Assembly (NCBI RefSeq): GCF_039652615.1
Contig: NZ_JBDJAC010000010.1
Coordinates: forward strand, 62,001-126,000
DNA: 64,000 nucleotides
From: Fulvimarina sp039652615
Lineage (GTDB): Bacteria; Pseudomonadota; Alphaproteobacteria; Rhizobiales; Rhizobiaceae
Direction: 5' to 3'
Below the pieces are notes generated by a model. It searched no databases and had not been told where the DNA came from. It saw only the letters and a list, made by a program, of their open reading frames with translations. Below, piece after piece: positions 17,859 to 27,658 of this stretch; positions within the stretch are counted from its first letter, which is position 1; each line of letters opens with the position of its first letter. The translations under genes and the position numbers were made by a program.

Positions 17859-18605
17859 TCAGCGCTGGGCGAGGCGTTCCTGGCCCTGCTTGACCACGAC
17901 CTTGGCCTGACGCGGAACGCGCTCGTAAAGGTCGATGACGTCCTGGTTCATCATGCGGATACAACCGGACGAAGCGGCCGTTCCGATGGTCCACCATTCG
18001 GGCGTTCCATGGATGCGGAACAGCGTGTCCTTGCCGTTCTGGAAAAGGTAGAGGGCGCGTGCGCCGAGCGGATTGGTGAGGCCCGGCTCCATGCCGCCAT
18101 TGCGGTACTGTTCCAATTCCGGCTTGCGGTCGATCATCTCGCCCGGAGGATGCCACTTCGGCCAATGCTGCTTGGAATTGACATAAGCATCGCCCGACCA
18201 GGAAAAGCCCGCGCGGCCGACGCCGATACCGTAGCGCATCGCCATGCCGTTCGGCTGAACGAGATAGAGGAAGCGGTTCGGCGTATCGACCACCACCGTG
18301 CCCGGTTCGTACTTGCTGCCTTCAGGATAGGAAACTTCCTGACGCAGATATTGCGGGTCGATCTTCTCGGACGGGATCGCCGGAAGCGCGTAGCTGTCGT
18401 CCACGACCGCCGCATAATCGGGATTGGACACAGCGGCGACGCTGCCGGAGTTGAGCGTCGAGGGGCCGGCATAGGCTGCGGCGACCTGCGCGTTCATCGG
18501 TGAGATCGTCGAGACGCGCGACGATGGACCCGTGGAGCAGGCCGACAACAGAGCGGCTGCGCCGAGGACCAGGCCGGCTTTGATAAGAGTGTCCATTTTC
18601 ATCAT
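17859..18605 (-). CDS. L,D-transpeptidase lipoprotein (ErfK/YbiS/YcfS family)
   Basis: A 248-residue exported protein. The N-terminus is a lipoprotein signal with lipobox LLSAC (cysteine near residue 23). The YkuD catalytic domain occupies about residues 95-235, with the active-site pattern HGTPEWWTIG followed by SSGCIRM, where the cysteine is the nucleophile. Such enzymes form 3-3 peptidoglycan crosslinks or attach lipoproteins to the wall; in Rhizobiales they also support polar growth. It is a single gene, divergent from cueR. Confidence 0.92.
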   Translation of the reverse strand: MMKMDTLIKAGLVLGAAALLSACSTGPSSRVSTISPMNAQVAAAYAGPSTLNSGSVAAVSNPDYAAVVDDSYALPAIPSEKIDPQYLRQEVSYPEGSKYEPGTVVVDTPNRFLYLVQPNGMAMRYGIGVGRAGFSWSGDAYVNSKQHWPKWHPPGEMIDRKPELEQYRNGGMEPGLTNPLGARALYLFQNGKDTLFRIHGTPEWWTIGTAASSGCIRMMNQDVIDLYERVPRQAKVVVKQGQERLAQR

Positions 18606-18870
18606 GTTCGTCCAGTCGAGAGACGTGGGGCTGCCTTATAAAGCAGCGGTCAATGTTGGGTCCCCGGCGATACTTCGAAAACGAGCCGGACCCGGAATTG
18701 CTGTCACTTTGGATAAGCCTGCCCTTGCGGTGAAGCAACGGCGAGAATGTGGCAGACCATGCTTAAGAAATCCTTGTTGCTGCCCCAACACAGTTGACGC
18801 TGCCCCACATAGCGACATCTGAAAAAGACGTGCGGCGAACAATCGCCGCGAAGTGCAAGGTGAGGCTCTC

Positions 18871-19275
18871 ATGAACATCGGAGAGGCGTCAAAGCTGTCC
18901 GGCCTGCCGCCGAAGACCATCCGATATTACGAGGAAATCGGCCTGGTGAAGCCGGCGCGCGCGGCAAACGGCTACCGGGACTATCGCGAGCGCGACGTCC
19001 ATATCCTGCGGTTCTTGCAGCGTTCGCGCTCACTCGGCTTCTCGATCGACGATGCGAGACGGCTACTTTCGCTCTATGCCGACGAAAACCGCCACTCCAA
19101 GGATGTCAAACAGGTCGCCCGCAAGCGCGTCGCGGAAATCGACCGCAAGATCGAGGAGTTGCAGACCCTCAAGCGCGCGCTCGCGGACCTGACGGAACGG
19201 TGCCACGGAGACGCGGACCCCGACTGTCCGATTCTCGAGGAAATCGGAAAAGACCGAAAACTCGCGAGCAACTGA
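18871..19275 (+). CDS. cueR: MerR-family Cu(I)-responsive regulator CueR
   Basis: A 134-residue MerR protein. The winged helix opens with MNIGEASKLSGLPPKTIRYYEEIGL, then a dimer helix. The metal loop has Cys111 and Cys119 separated by seven residues (C-HGDADPD-C), the spacing of CueR, and a serine at position 76 in NRHSKDV that is typical of monovalent-metal sensors. CueR activates copper-efflux genes by twisting promoter DNA. No copper ATPase or oxidase gene is adjacent, so its targets lie elsewhere. I start it at ATG 18871, not at GTG 18853. Confidence 0.92.
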   Translation: MNIGEASKLSGLPPKTIRYYEEIGLVKPARAANGYRDYRERDVHILRFLQRSRSLGFSIDDARRLLSLYADENRHSKDVKQVARKRVAEIDRKIEELQTLKRALADLTERCHGDADPDCPILEEIGKDRKLASN

Positions 19276-19365
19276 ACCATTATTGCAACGGCGCCGGCGG
19301 CGACATCAAGCCGGACGTTCCTGTTTTGTCTTGCGCCGCGTCACACTTTCAGTGATACCGATACA

Positions 19366-19851
19366 ATGCCGCTGGTTTCGCCTTTCCCGAACGCCCCGCT
19401 GATTGACGGTCGCCAGTCCGACCGGGCCATGATGGTTCGGCGCGGCATCCAACGTCTCATGATCGCTCATCGGATCTCGCTCTTGCCGGAAATGCCGCTG
19501 AAATCCGGGCGGCGCGCCGACCTCGTTTGCATGTCGGAAAAGGGCGGGATCACCATTATCGAGATCAAGACCTCGATCGAGGACTTTCGGGTCGACCGGA
19601 AATGGCCGGACTATCTCGAACACTGCGACCGGCTTTTCTTCGCGACCCATCCGGGCGTGCCGGTGGAGATCTTTCCACAAGAGCACGGCCTGATCGTCTC
19701 GGATGGCTATACGGCGGAGATCTTGCGCGAGGCGCCGGAACACAAATTGAGCGCGGCCACGCGCCGCGCGATGACGCTCCGCTTCGCTCGCCTCGCCGCC
19801 GACCGGCTGCTCCAGGCAGAGTGGGCCGCCAATCCGTTCATGACGGACTGA
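19366..19851 (+). CDS. mmcB: MmcB family DNA repair protein
   Basis: A 161-residue protein with a PD-(D/E)XK nuclease-like core: RADLVCMS followed by ITIIEIKTS, where Asp, Glu and Lys would form the site. The whole sequence has the layout of MmcB, known from Caulobacter as an SOS-induced protein needed for mitomycin C resistance. Its biochemical activity is not established. It lies between cueR and the 3' end of actR, as a single gene. Confidence 0.88.
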   Translation: MPLVSPFPNAPLIDGRQSDRAMMVRRGIQRLMIAHRISLLPEMPLKSGRRADLVCMSEKGGITIIEIKTSIEDFRVDRKWPDYLEHCDRLFFATHPGVPVEIFPQEHGLIVSDGYTAEILREAPEHKLSAATRRAMTLRFARLAADRLLQAEWAANPFMTD

Positions 19852-19888
19852 CGGCCCATAATTTTCAGCTTTTAAGATCGCTATCGGG

Positions 19889-20461
19889 TCAGCGTGGTGC
19901 ACGCTTCGCAAGAATCCGCTGAAGCGTACGACGATGCATGGAAAGCCTGCGCGCGGTCTCCGAGACATTCCGGTCGCAGAGTTCGTAGATCCGCTGGATA
20001 TGTTCCCAGCGCACGCGATCGGCGGACATGGGATTTTCCGGTGGTGCGGCACGCTCGTCCGCAGCGCGGGTGAGTGCTGCAGTCACTTCGTCCGCATCGG
20101 CTGGCTTGGCGAGATAATCCATCGCCCCGAGCTTCACCGCAGTCACGGCTGTGGCAATGTTGCCGTATCCGGTCAAGATGACGGCGCGCGCATCGGAGCG
20201 AACGTCGCGAAGAGCCTGTACCACGTCGAGGCCGTTGCCATCGCCAAGCCGCATGTCCACGACTGCATAGGCTGGAGAGGACCGCCTGACGGCATTCATG
20301 CCCTCACTGACGCTTTCTGCCGTGGTCACCGCGAAACCGCGCTGCTCAAGCGCGCGTCCGAGCCGCTGGAGAAACGGGCGATCATCGTCTACCAGCAGCA
20401 AGGTGTTGTCACCGGCCACCGGTGTAAAAGTCTGGGCCTCAACCTGAGCCGTATCGAGCAT
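19889..20461 (-). CDS. actR: Redox response regulator ActR/RegA/PrrA
   Basis: A 190-residue two-domain regulator. The receiver has acidic DDD at 25-27, phosphoacceptor Asp69 in YAVVDMRLGDGNG, the conserved Thr in LTGYG and Lys in KPAD. A Pro-rich hinge (AAPPENP) leads to a Fis-type helix-turn-helix (NVSETARRLSMHRRTLQRIL), the hallmark of the RegA family. It controls respiration, carbon and nitrogen genes in response to redox. Its kinase gene actS lies upstream on the same strand with a 234-base gap, so actR probably also has its own promoter there. Confidence 0.95.
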   Translation of the reverse strand: MLDTAQVEAQTFTPVAGDNTLLLVDDDRPFLQRLGRALEQRGFAVTTAESVSEGMNAVRRSSPAYAVVDMRLGDGNGLDVVQALRDVRSDARAVILTGYGNIATAVTAVKLGAMDYLAKPADADEVTAALTRAADERAAPPENPMSADRVRWEHIQRIYELCDRNVSETARRLSMHRRTLQRILAKRAPR

Positions 20462-20695
20462 GTCAGTCTCCCTGTCCGATTACGCGCCTTCAGTCAGCGC
20501 AGTAAGGGCCCGTCGCAGCCTATCGCGCGCCAATCCATGCGGACTTCCGAGCCTGAGGCCTTGCGAGGTCCGTGGACCCGTGTTCATGCGTTCTAGATGG
20601 ACACCCATCCTTACCTATTCAACGAAACAGACAGTCCACTGGATGCACCTGCGGCGAAGGTGCGGCGAGCGGTCGCAACCGGCCGTAACGTCAGA

Positions 20696-22069
20696 TCAGT
20701 CCGTTTGGCTCGTCCGCGCAAGCGACCCGCCCGCTTCGAAACCGTCGCGGTTCCACTCGACCGAAACGATCGCACCCGTCGTCTTGACGTTCGTGGTATG
20801 AAGGTCCTGGCGGTTCTCGAAGCCGATCGAGGCACCCGAGCGCTCAAGCAGGGTCTTGGCGATGAAGACGCCGAGCCCGAGACCTCCGCCCGCGCGCCGG
20901 TCGCCGCTCAGCTTATCGGACATATACGGGTCGCCGATCCGCGCCAGCACATCCGGGTTGAAGCCGGGACCGTCATCGACGACCGTGACCGATACCATCG
21001 TCTCGGTCCACGCAACTGAAATGGTGACCGAGGAATTCGCAAAATCGACGGCGTTCTCGACGATATTGCCGAGTCCGTAGAGAACGCCCGCATTGCGTCG
21101 GGTCACGGGTTCAGGCCCCTGCCCGTCGGTCTCGACAGCGACGGTGACGCCAAAATTGCGATGCGGCTCGGCAACCTCGTCGATCAGCGACAGGAGCGGC
21201 AGCTTCGCCATGTGGCTTTCCGACGACGAGGACAGGCTGGAGAGCTGGCGCAGGATCTCGCGGCAACGCTCCGACTGATCGAGCAGCAGATCGATATCGT
21301 CGCGTAACGGGCTGTCCCTGGGAACGGTCCGGCTCATTTCCTTGGTGGCAAGGGCAATGGTCGCAAGCGGCGTTCCGAGCTCGTGAGCAGCGGCTGCGGC
21401 CAGCCCGTCGAGGGCGGAAATGTGTTGCTCGCGCTGGAGGACGAGTTCGGTCGCGCTGAGGGCATCGGCGAGTGCTCGCGATTCGGCCGCGACCCGGTAG
21501 ACATAGATGGCCGAAAAGACGAGCGTTCCGACGATCGCGTACCAGAAACCTGCCAGATAGACCGCCGGCAGCTGGAAAACCTGGCCATCGGGCCAGGGCA
21601 GCGGCATGTGGAAGATCGCAAGCCCGGTCGCGCAAAGTGATGCAAGGAGCCCAAGCCCGAACGTCGTTGCAAGCGGCTGCGTCGCAGAAGCGATCAGGCA
21701 TGGAACGATGAGGAAGACCGAAAACGGGTTCGTCAGACCGCCGGTGAGGAAGAGAAGGCCCGTCGGCTGAAGGATATCGAAGGTCAGGACGCCGGCAGCA
21801 GCACCGGGAGACAACCGCCGGCTCGCCGGATATTGCGTCGACAGATAGATGTTCAGCGCCACCGAAAGCGCGACCAGGCTAAGACAGAGCCCGGCCGGGA
21901 TGGGCCACCACACACCCCATGCGACAAAGACGATGGTCGCGAGCTGGCCGCCGACGGAAATCCATCTGAGGCGCACAAGGGTCGCCAGACGCAAGCGCTG
22001 GCTCTCGCGCATCGTCGTGACGAAAGGCGGGAGGCGAAGATCGAAGCTTTGGCGCGTGGTCGTATCCAT
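20696..22069 (-). CDS. actS: Redox-sensing histidine kinase ActS/RegB/PrrB
   Basis: A 457-residue sensor with six membrane segments in the first 195 residues. The quinone-sensing heptapeptide GGLTNPF is at 110-116. The H-box AAAAAHELGTPLA carries the phosphorylated His229. A cysteine at 269 in DQSERCREILRQL matches the redox-active cysteine of RegB. The N, G1 and G2 boxes follow (NIVENAVDFA, VDDGPGFNPD, GGGLGLGVFIAKTLLERSG). It phosphorylates ActR when the quinone pool is reduced. Every known signalling residue I can check is present. Confidence 0.96.
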   Translation of the reverse strand: MDTTTRQSFDLRLPPFVTTMRESQRLRLATLVRLRWISVGGQLATIVFVAWGVWWPIPAGLCLSLVALSVALNIYLSTQYPASRRLSPGAAAGVLTFDILQPTGLLFLTGGLTNPFSVFLIVPCLIASATQPLATTFGLGLLASLCATGLAIFHMPLPWPDGQVFQLPAVYLAGFWYAIVGTLVFSAIYVYRVAAESRALADALSATELVLQREQHISALDGLAAAAAHELGTPLATIALATKEMSRTVPRDSPLRDDIDLLLDQSERCREILRQLSSLSSSSESHMAKLPLLSLIDEVAEPHRNFGVTVAVETDGQGPEPVTRRNAGVLYGLGNIVENAVDFANSSVTISVAWTETMVSVTVVDDGPGFNPDVLARIGDPYMSDKLSGDRRAGGGLGLGVFIAKTLLERSGASIGFENRQDLHTTNVKTTGAIVSVEWNRDGFEAGGSLARTSQTD

Positions 22070-22337
22070 AACCGTCTATCTAATGGAAATCGCATCGACC
22101 TCGATATGAGGCGCGTTCACGCACCCGTTATTTGGACGCAGAACTCTTCGGCAGGCGCGCGACGGTTTGACCTGTCACGCGCCCACGACGCCTCCCATAC
22201 ACCTGAAAACATGTCGCTTTTCCCACCTGACCGCGTCACAGGAAAGCCGCCCCAAAAATTCGAAGCAGGCTTTGAAGTGGAACAAATCGCGCGCGGCCGC
22301 GCTATGCCACACAACAACCGACCAGGAAGGACCGACT

Positions 22338-22832
22338 ATGACGATCAGCAATCTCAAGGATATCTACATCGATCAGGCGCAGGACATCTACAGTGCCTGC
22401 AAGCAGTCGGAAAAGGTCACGCGCGAACTCGCCGACGCGGCCAGGAACGAAGATCTGAAGAACGCGCTGAAGGCCGGTGTCGACGGGATCGAGAGCGGCA
22501 TGCAAACCCTTGCGGAGATCATCAAGGGCCATGGCGAAGACCCGACCGGTGAATTCTGCAAAGGCATGGAGGGCCTCGTCAAGGAAGCTCGCGCCCATGG
22601 CCTGGAAGAGGACATCACCGATCCGGACGCACGCGACGCGATGATCATCACGCAGTATCAGCGCATGGCCCACTACGCGATTGCCGGCTATGGTTGCCTC
22701 GTCGCCTTCGCGAAGCGTCTCGGCCTCGAGGACGAAGCCAAGAAGCTGCAGACCTGCCTCGACCATACGGCCGACGGCGACCGCACGATGACGGAGCTTG
22801 CAACCGGCGGCATTAACAAGGCTGCCGCCTGA
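22338..22832 (+). CDS. Ferritin-like DUF892 protein (YciE/YciF family)
   Basis: A 164-residue helical protein. It opens with NLKDIYIDQAQDIYSA, typical of DUF892, and later has QRMAHYAIAGYGCLVAFAKRLG, the helix with the second metal-binding residues (E/D, Y and H patterns). These proteins form ferritin-like four-helix bundles and are stress-induced in enterobacteria. Oxidation of iron is inferred, not shown. AGGAAGG precedes the ATG. A strong terminator at 22876-22914 follows. Confidence 0.87.
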   Translation: MTISNLKDIYIDQAQDIYSACKQSEKVTRELADAARNEDLKNALKAGVDGIESGMQTLAEIIKGHGEDPTGEFCKGMEGLVKEARAHGLEEDITDPDARDAMIITQYQRMAHYAIAGYGCLVAFAKRLGLEDEAKKLQTCLDHTADGDRTMTELATGGINKAAA

Positions 22833-22875
22833 GCATTCAGCCTGATTGACGACGAAGCGAACCGTCTTCAAACCG

Positions 22876-22914
22876 ATCCCGGCAAGATTTTGATCTTGGC
22901 CGGGATTTTCTTTT
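22876..22914 (+). terminator. Intrinsic terminator after the DUF892 gene
   Basis: Arms ATCCCGGC and GCCGGGAT enclose an inner AAGAT/ATCTT stem with a TTTG loop. TTTCTTTT follows directly. Located 44 bases after the stop. Confidence 0.85.
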
Positions 22915-23046
22915 GCCGGGCAGCGTTACCTTGTCTTCATGAGGACGGCGACGGCGGAACACATGCATTCGACAGCTTTGTCTACCCGGCCTTCCGGGCT
23001 TTCTCGAACCGTACCCGCGGTGCAGCACCAGGGCGGTGCATAAGCC

Positions 23047-24831
23047 ATGACCGCCTTTCTTGCCGACTATTCGGCCTATATCGGCCTCGCGATCGTCGTG
23101 ATCGTGTTCATCGGCTTTGCGATCGAACGCTATCCGCCGGAAGTCGTCGCGGTTGCGGGGGCCGTGAGCTTCCTTGCGCTCGGCTATCTCGACACGAGCG
23201 AAATCTCGGCGGCGTTCTCGAACCCCGCCCCGATCACGATCGCCGCCATGTTCGTTCTCTCGGGGGCTCTGATCCGGACGGGAACGCTGGAGGTCGCCGC
23301 CAGCTGGCTGGTATCGCGCGCCGGCAAAAAGCCCATCACGACCATGGCGATCTTGACCGTCGGCGTGATGGCGGCATCCGCCTTCATGAACAACACGCCG
23401 GTCGTGATCGTCATGATCCCCATTCTGGTGGAGATCGCCAGAAAGCTGCAGATCGGTTCGACGCGGCTGTTGATCCCGCTGTCCTATGTCACGATCCTCG
23501 GCGGCACCTGCTCGCTTATCGGCACCTCCACCAACCTTCTCGTCGACGGCGTTGCGCGTGCCCAGGGCCTCGCCCCGTTCACCATCTTCGAGATTACGCC
23601 GATCGGCCTTTTCGCAGCGGCGGTCGGGCTGGTCTATCTCGTAATCGCCGGCCCTTTGCTTCTGCCCGATCGCACGGCGACCGAAGAGGCTCTCGCAGGC
23701 GACGAGGACGACGACAGGTACTTAAGCGAAATCACCGTGCGCGAAGAAGCGAGCGCCATCGGGCGCACGGTGAAGGACGTCTCCAGTCTGTCGCGGCGCG
23801 GCATCAAAGTCGCTGCGATCCGACGTCGCGGAGAAACCATAAGGCGCAACATGCCCGATCAGGTGATCGAACGGGGCGACCGGATCATCCTCTTCGCGAC
23901 GGCCGAAGAGCTTCTGACCCTCAATGACAGCAATCATTACCGCGTCGGCCGCCTGAGCCGCTCGCGCAAGAGCGCCGATACCGTCGTCGTCGAAGCGACA
24001 GCCGCCCCACACCGGCGCGGCATCGGCCGCCGGATCGACGAACTGATCGGCTATTCAGGCTCGGGCGTCGCGGTCATCGGCGTGCGTCGCCATCGCCATT
24101 CGCCCGGTCCATCCCTCTTGGAGACGCGCCTGCGCCCGGCCGATCGGCTGCTTCTCGAAGGCCCGCCCGAAGCCATTTCACGCATTGCGGACATGAACGA
24201 TCTCATCGAGATCAACACGTCTCATGCGCGCCCCTTTCGCCGGGAAAAGGCACCTCTCGCGATCGGCGCGCTCGTTGCCGTGATCGCCCTTTCGGCCTTC
24301 GGGTTCAGTTCGATCCAAGCCCTCGCCTTCATCGCCATAGCGGGCCTGTTGCTCTTTCGGGTGATCGACGCCGACGAGGCGTGGCGTTCGATCCGGGGCG
24401 ATCTCCTGATTTTGATCTTCGCGATGCTTTCGATTGGGGAGGGTCTTTCCAAGGCGGGCGGAATCGATGTGATCGTCTCGGCGATCGAGCCTCTCCTGCA
24501 GGCGGTGCCGGCCTTCGTGGTTCTGCTCCTGGTCTATGCCCTGGCATCGATCCTGACGGAGATGGTGACCAACAACGCCGTCGCGGTGGTCCTCACACCC
24601 GTGGCGATCGCTCTTGCCACCTCTCTCGGGATGGAGCCCCGCGCGCTCGTTGCCGCCGTAATGTTCGGCGCCTCGGCCTCCTTCGCAACGCCGATCGGAT
24701 ACCAGACAAACACCCTCGTCTATGCCGCCGGCAATTATCGCTTCATGGATTTTCTGAAGATCGGTGGGCCGATGAACGTCCTCATCGGCCTCGCAAGCTG
24801 TTTTGCGATCAGCGTTTATTACGGCTTCTAA
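23047..24831 (+). CDS. SLC13/DASS-type permease with two central RCK_C (TrkA-C) domains
   Basis: A 594-residue inner-membrane transporter. Two hydrophobic halves (residues 1 to about 205 and 395-594) each carry a Ser-Asn-Thr type motif region (FMNNTPVVIVMIP and MVTNNAVAVVLTP). Between them are two regulatory RCK_C domains (about 225-300 and 305-385). This layout is shared by bacterial permeases for sulfate, sulfur compounds or dicarboxylates. The substrate cannot be chosen from sequence. It converges on ppdK with only six bases between stop codons. Confidence 0.87.
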   Translation: MTAFLADYSAYIGLAIVVIVFIGFAIERYPPEVVAVAGAVSFLALGYLDTSEISAAFSNPAPITIAAMFVLSGALIRTGTLEVAASWLVSRAGKKPITTMAILTVGVMAASAFMNNTPVVIVMIPILVEIARKLQIGSTRLLIPLSYVTILGGTCSLIGTSTNLLVDGVARAQGLAPFTIFEITPIGLFAAAVGLVYLVIAGPLLLPDRTATEEALAGDEDDDRYLSEITVREEASAIGRTVKDVSSLSRRGIKVAAIRRRGETIRRNMPDQVIERGDRIILFATAEELLTLNDSNHYRVGRLSRSRKSADTVVVEATAAPHRRGIGRRIDELIGYSGSGVAVIGVRRHRHSPGPSLLETRLRPADRLLLEGPPEAISRIADMNDLIEINTSHARPFRREKAPLAIGALVAVIALSAFGFSSIQALAFIAIAGLLLFRVIDADEAWRSIRGDLLILIFAMLSIGEGLSKAGGIDVIVSAIEPLLQAVPAFVVLLLVYALASILTEMVTNNAVAVVLTPVAIALATSLGMEPRALVAAVMFGASASFATPIGYQTNTLVYAAGNYRFMDFLKIGGPMNVLIGLASCFAISVYYGF

Positions 24832-24837
24832 AATTCT

Positions 24838-27501
24838 TTAGCGCCGCGAACGCGTGCCGCGCGTGATCCGGTCTTCCCGGATGGCGGCCTGAGCCGCGGC
24901 AAGCCGCGCGATCGGCACGCGGAAGGGAGAACAGGACACGTAGTCGAGGCCTGCCTCGGCGAAGAACGCGATCGAGGCAGGATCGCCGCCCTGCTCGCCG
25001 CACACGCCAAGCTCAATATGCGGCTTCGTGCGACGCGCCTTTTCGACCGCAATCTGGATGAGTTCGCCCACCCCCTCGACATCCACTGTCTGGAACGGAT
25101 CGCGCTCGATAATGCCCTTCCGGACATAGGTCGACAGGAAGGTGCCGGCGTCGTCTCGCGAGATCCCGAACACCGTCTGCGTCAGATCGTTTGTGCCGAA
25201 GGAGAAGAAATCGGCGGCTTCGGCAATCGTATCGGCGCGCACGACGGCGCGGGGCAGTTCGATCATCGTCCCGACCCGATATTTTATGCTCGTGCCGGTC
25301 TCTTCCATCACCTGAGCGGCGACCGCGTCGATCCGCTCCTTCACGAAATCGAGTTCCCTGCGAAGGCTGACGAGGGGCACCATGATTTCCGGAGTGACGG
25401 CGGCACCGGTCTTTTCTCCAGCCTCCACGGCGGCCTCGAAGATCGCCCGTGACTGAACCTCCGCGATCTCCGGATAGGAAATCGCGAGCCGGCAGCCCCG
25501 ATGGCCGAGCATCGGATTGAATTCCTGAAGCGCCGTGATGCGCTCGCGCAGGGTGGAGACGTCGATGCCGAGGAATTCGGCCGTCTCTCTGATATCGTTT
25601 TCGGCCTGGGGCAGGAATTCATGCAGCGGCGGGTCGAGCAGGCGGATCGTCACCGGCAGGCCGGCCATGATCTCGAAGAGTTCGACGAAATCGGCGCGCT
25701 GGATCGGCAGGAGTTTCTCGAGCGCCGCCCGCCGCCCCTTTTCGTCCGGGGCAAGAATCATTTCCCGCATGGCGCGCACACGGTCGCCCTCAAAGAACAT
25801 GTGCTCGGTTCGGGTAAGGCCGATCCCCTCGGCGCCGAAATCGCGCGCTGCCCGCGCTTCGGCGGGCGTTTCGGCATTGGTACGCACCTTCATGTGCCGC
25901 GCCCGGTCCGCAAACTCCATGAGGGTCGCGAAATCGCCGTCGAGCAACGGACGCACGAGTGTGACCGTCCCCTTGATGACCTCGCCCGAGGTCCCGTCGA
26001 TGGTGATCGATTCGCCTTCCTTCAGCACCGTGTTGCCGGCATGGAGTTCGCCGGTCGCGATGTTGAGCCGCAAGGTGCCGGCACCGGTCACGCACGGTTT
26101 ACCGATGCCACGCGCAACCACGGCCGCATGGCTGGTCGTGCCGCCGCGAATGGTCAGTACGCCCTCCGAGACATGCATGCCGTGAATGTCTTCCGGATAG
26201 GTCTCGTGGCGCACGAGAATGACCCTGCGCCCTTCCGAAGCCAAAGCCTGCGCCCGGTCGGAAGTGAAGACGATTTCTCCGGTCGCAGCGCCCGGTGACG
26301 CCGGCATGCCTCGCGCCATCGCGACGAAATTCTCGTCGCGCTGGATCGACGGATGGAGCAGCTGATCGAGGGACGTCGCATCGATGCGCATCAGCGCCTC
26401 GGCTTCGTCGATCAGCCCGTCCCGGACAAATTCCACGGCAAGCCGCACCGCTTCCGAAGCACTGCGCCGGCCAACGCGCGACTGGAGAAGGAAGAGCTCA
26501 CCATCGCCGATCATGAACTCCACTTCGGCGAGATCGCCGAGATAGGCTTCGACGGCCCGCACATGATCGTCGAGCTGCTCGATTTTGGCGGGAAACTCCT
26601 CTCCGCCATTGGAAAGCGCTTCGGCAAGATCGATACGGCGGTGCTGGCCGGTGCGCAGCACTTGGCCGGAGCCGAGCTGGAACTCGCCGGTCAGCTGCGG
26701 CCGGCCCGTCGCCATATCCCGTGACAAGGCCCGTCCGCGTCCCGACTGGGCGTTTCGCTCGTTGAAGATCATCGAATGGATCGTCACCGCGAGGCCGGAA
26801 TTCTCAGGAATTCCATGCAGGGCACGGTGCGCCTGGGCCGGCGCGCTTCGCCAGCTCTTGAACACGGCAGTGATGATTTCGACCAGCTGCTCGAACGGCG
26901 TCTGGGGCATGACGACTTCGAGTTCGTCGGCGAGAAAGGTGTTGAGCCGCTCGATGAGCGCACGCCAGTCGTCGATCGATGCGGGTTCGCCGCTCCAGCC
27001 TTTTTCCTCGGCTTCCTCGTCGGCGATCTCCTCGAAATCGATCGGATCGGCATCGAAAACGAGCTGTGCATAACTCTCGATGAGCCGGCGATAGCTGCGG
27101 AAAGCAAACGACGCGTCGTCCAGTTCGCCAGCGAGAATCTCGACCGTCCGGCCGTTCAGGCCGACATCGAGAACGCTCTCCGCGAGCCCGGGCATGGCGG
27201 TCTTCGCGCTGGATCGAACGGCCAGGAGAAGCGGCCTGCGGTCACCGTCGAACCGGCGTCCCGTGACCTCTTCCAGGGCTTCCACCTGGTCGCGAAGATC
27301 GGACCGCAAACCAAGAGGCAGGCCGTCGCGGCCGCCCTTCGATTCGCGCCAGGCATAGGTGGAAATGGTAAAACCGGGCGGCACGGGCAGATTGAGCGAT
27401 GCCAGAAGAGAGAGGTCCGCGCCCTTGAGGCCAAGCGACTCCACGGAGTCGGCCGGCCGCTCAGCCTTGCCTTTTTGAAATGGAAATATGCGTTGAGGCA
27501 T
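24838..27501 (-). CDS. ppdK: Pyruvate, phosphate dikinase
   Basis: An 887-residue enzyme interconverting pyruvate, ATP and phosphate with PEP, AMP and pyrophosphate. The N-terminal part is the nucleotide-binding grasp domain (LLAVRSSAKTAMPG). The central swivelling domain holds the phospho-histidine in TIRGGTTSHAAVVARGIG. The C-terminal barrel ends with LGVCGEQGGDP and the catalytic cysteine in DYVSCSPFRVPIARLA. Length matches bacterial PPDK. It could serve PEP formation during growth on C1 or C3 compounds. It stands where smc often follows dsbA in relatives. Confidence 0.96.
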   Translation of the reverse strand: MPQRIFPFQKGKAERPADSVESLGLKGADLSLLASLNLPVPPGFTISTYAWRESKGGRDGLPLGLRSDLRDQVEALEEVTGRRFDGDRRPLLLAVRSSAKTAMPGLAESVLDVGLNGRTVEILAGELDDASFAFRSYRRLIESYAQLVFDADPIDFEEIADEEAEEKGWSGEPASIDDWRALIERLNTFLADELEVVMPQTPFEQLVEIITAVFKSWRSAPAQAHRALHGIPENSGLAVTIHSMIFNERNAQSGRGRALSRDMATGRPQLTGEFQLGSGQVLRTGQHRRIDLAEALSNGGEEFPAKIEQLDDHVRAVEAYLGDLAEVEFMIGDGELFLLQSRVGRRSASEAVRLAVEFVRDGLIDEAEALMRIDATSLDQLLHPSIQRDENFVAMARGMPASPGAATGEIVFTSDRAQALASEGRRVILVRHETYPEDIHGMHVSEGVLTIRGGTTSHAAVVARGIGKPCVTGAGTLRLNIATGELHAGNTVLKEGESITIDGTSGEVIKGTVTLVRPLLDGDFATLMEFADRARHMKVRTNAETPAEARAARDFGAEGIGLTRTEHMFFEGDRVRAMREMILAPDEKGRRAALEKLLPIQRADFVELFEIMAGLPVTIRLLDPPLHEFLPQAENDIRETAEFLGIDVSTLRERITALQEFNPMLGHRGCRLAISYPEIAEVQSRAIFEAAVEAGEKTGAAVTPEIMVPLVSLRRELDFVKERIDAVAAQVMEETGTSIKYRVGTMIELPRAVVRADTIAEAADFFSFGTNDLTQTVFGISRDDAGTFLSTYVRKGIIERDPFQTVDVEGVGELIQIAVEKARRTKPHIELGVCGEQGGDPASIAFFAEAGLDYVSCSPFRVPIARLAAAQAAIREDRITRGTRSRR

Positions 27502-27658
27502 CGAACCGCCGGACCGGGACCGCTTAAAATATATCCCTCGCCTTTAGCGCGGCAGCTCCGCAACACCAAGTGCGGCTCGGCAAATTCTTAATCCGTGACT
27601 AATGAAACGCCGGAGGCACTTCGGCGGCATCCGCGCCGAAGTGCTCCAGTCGCGAGCG

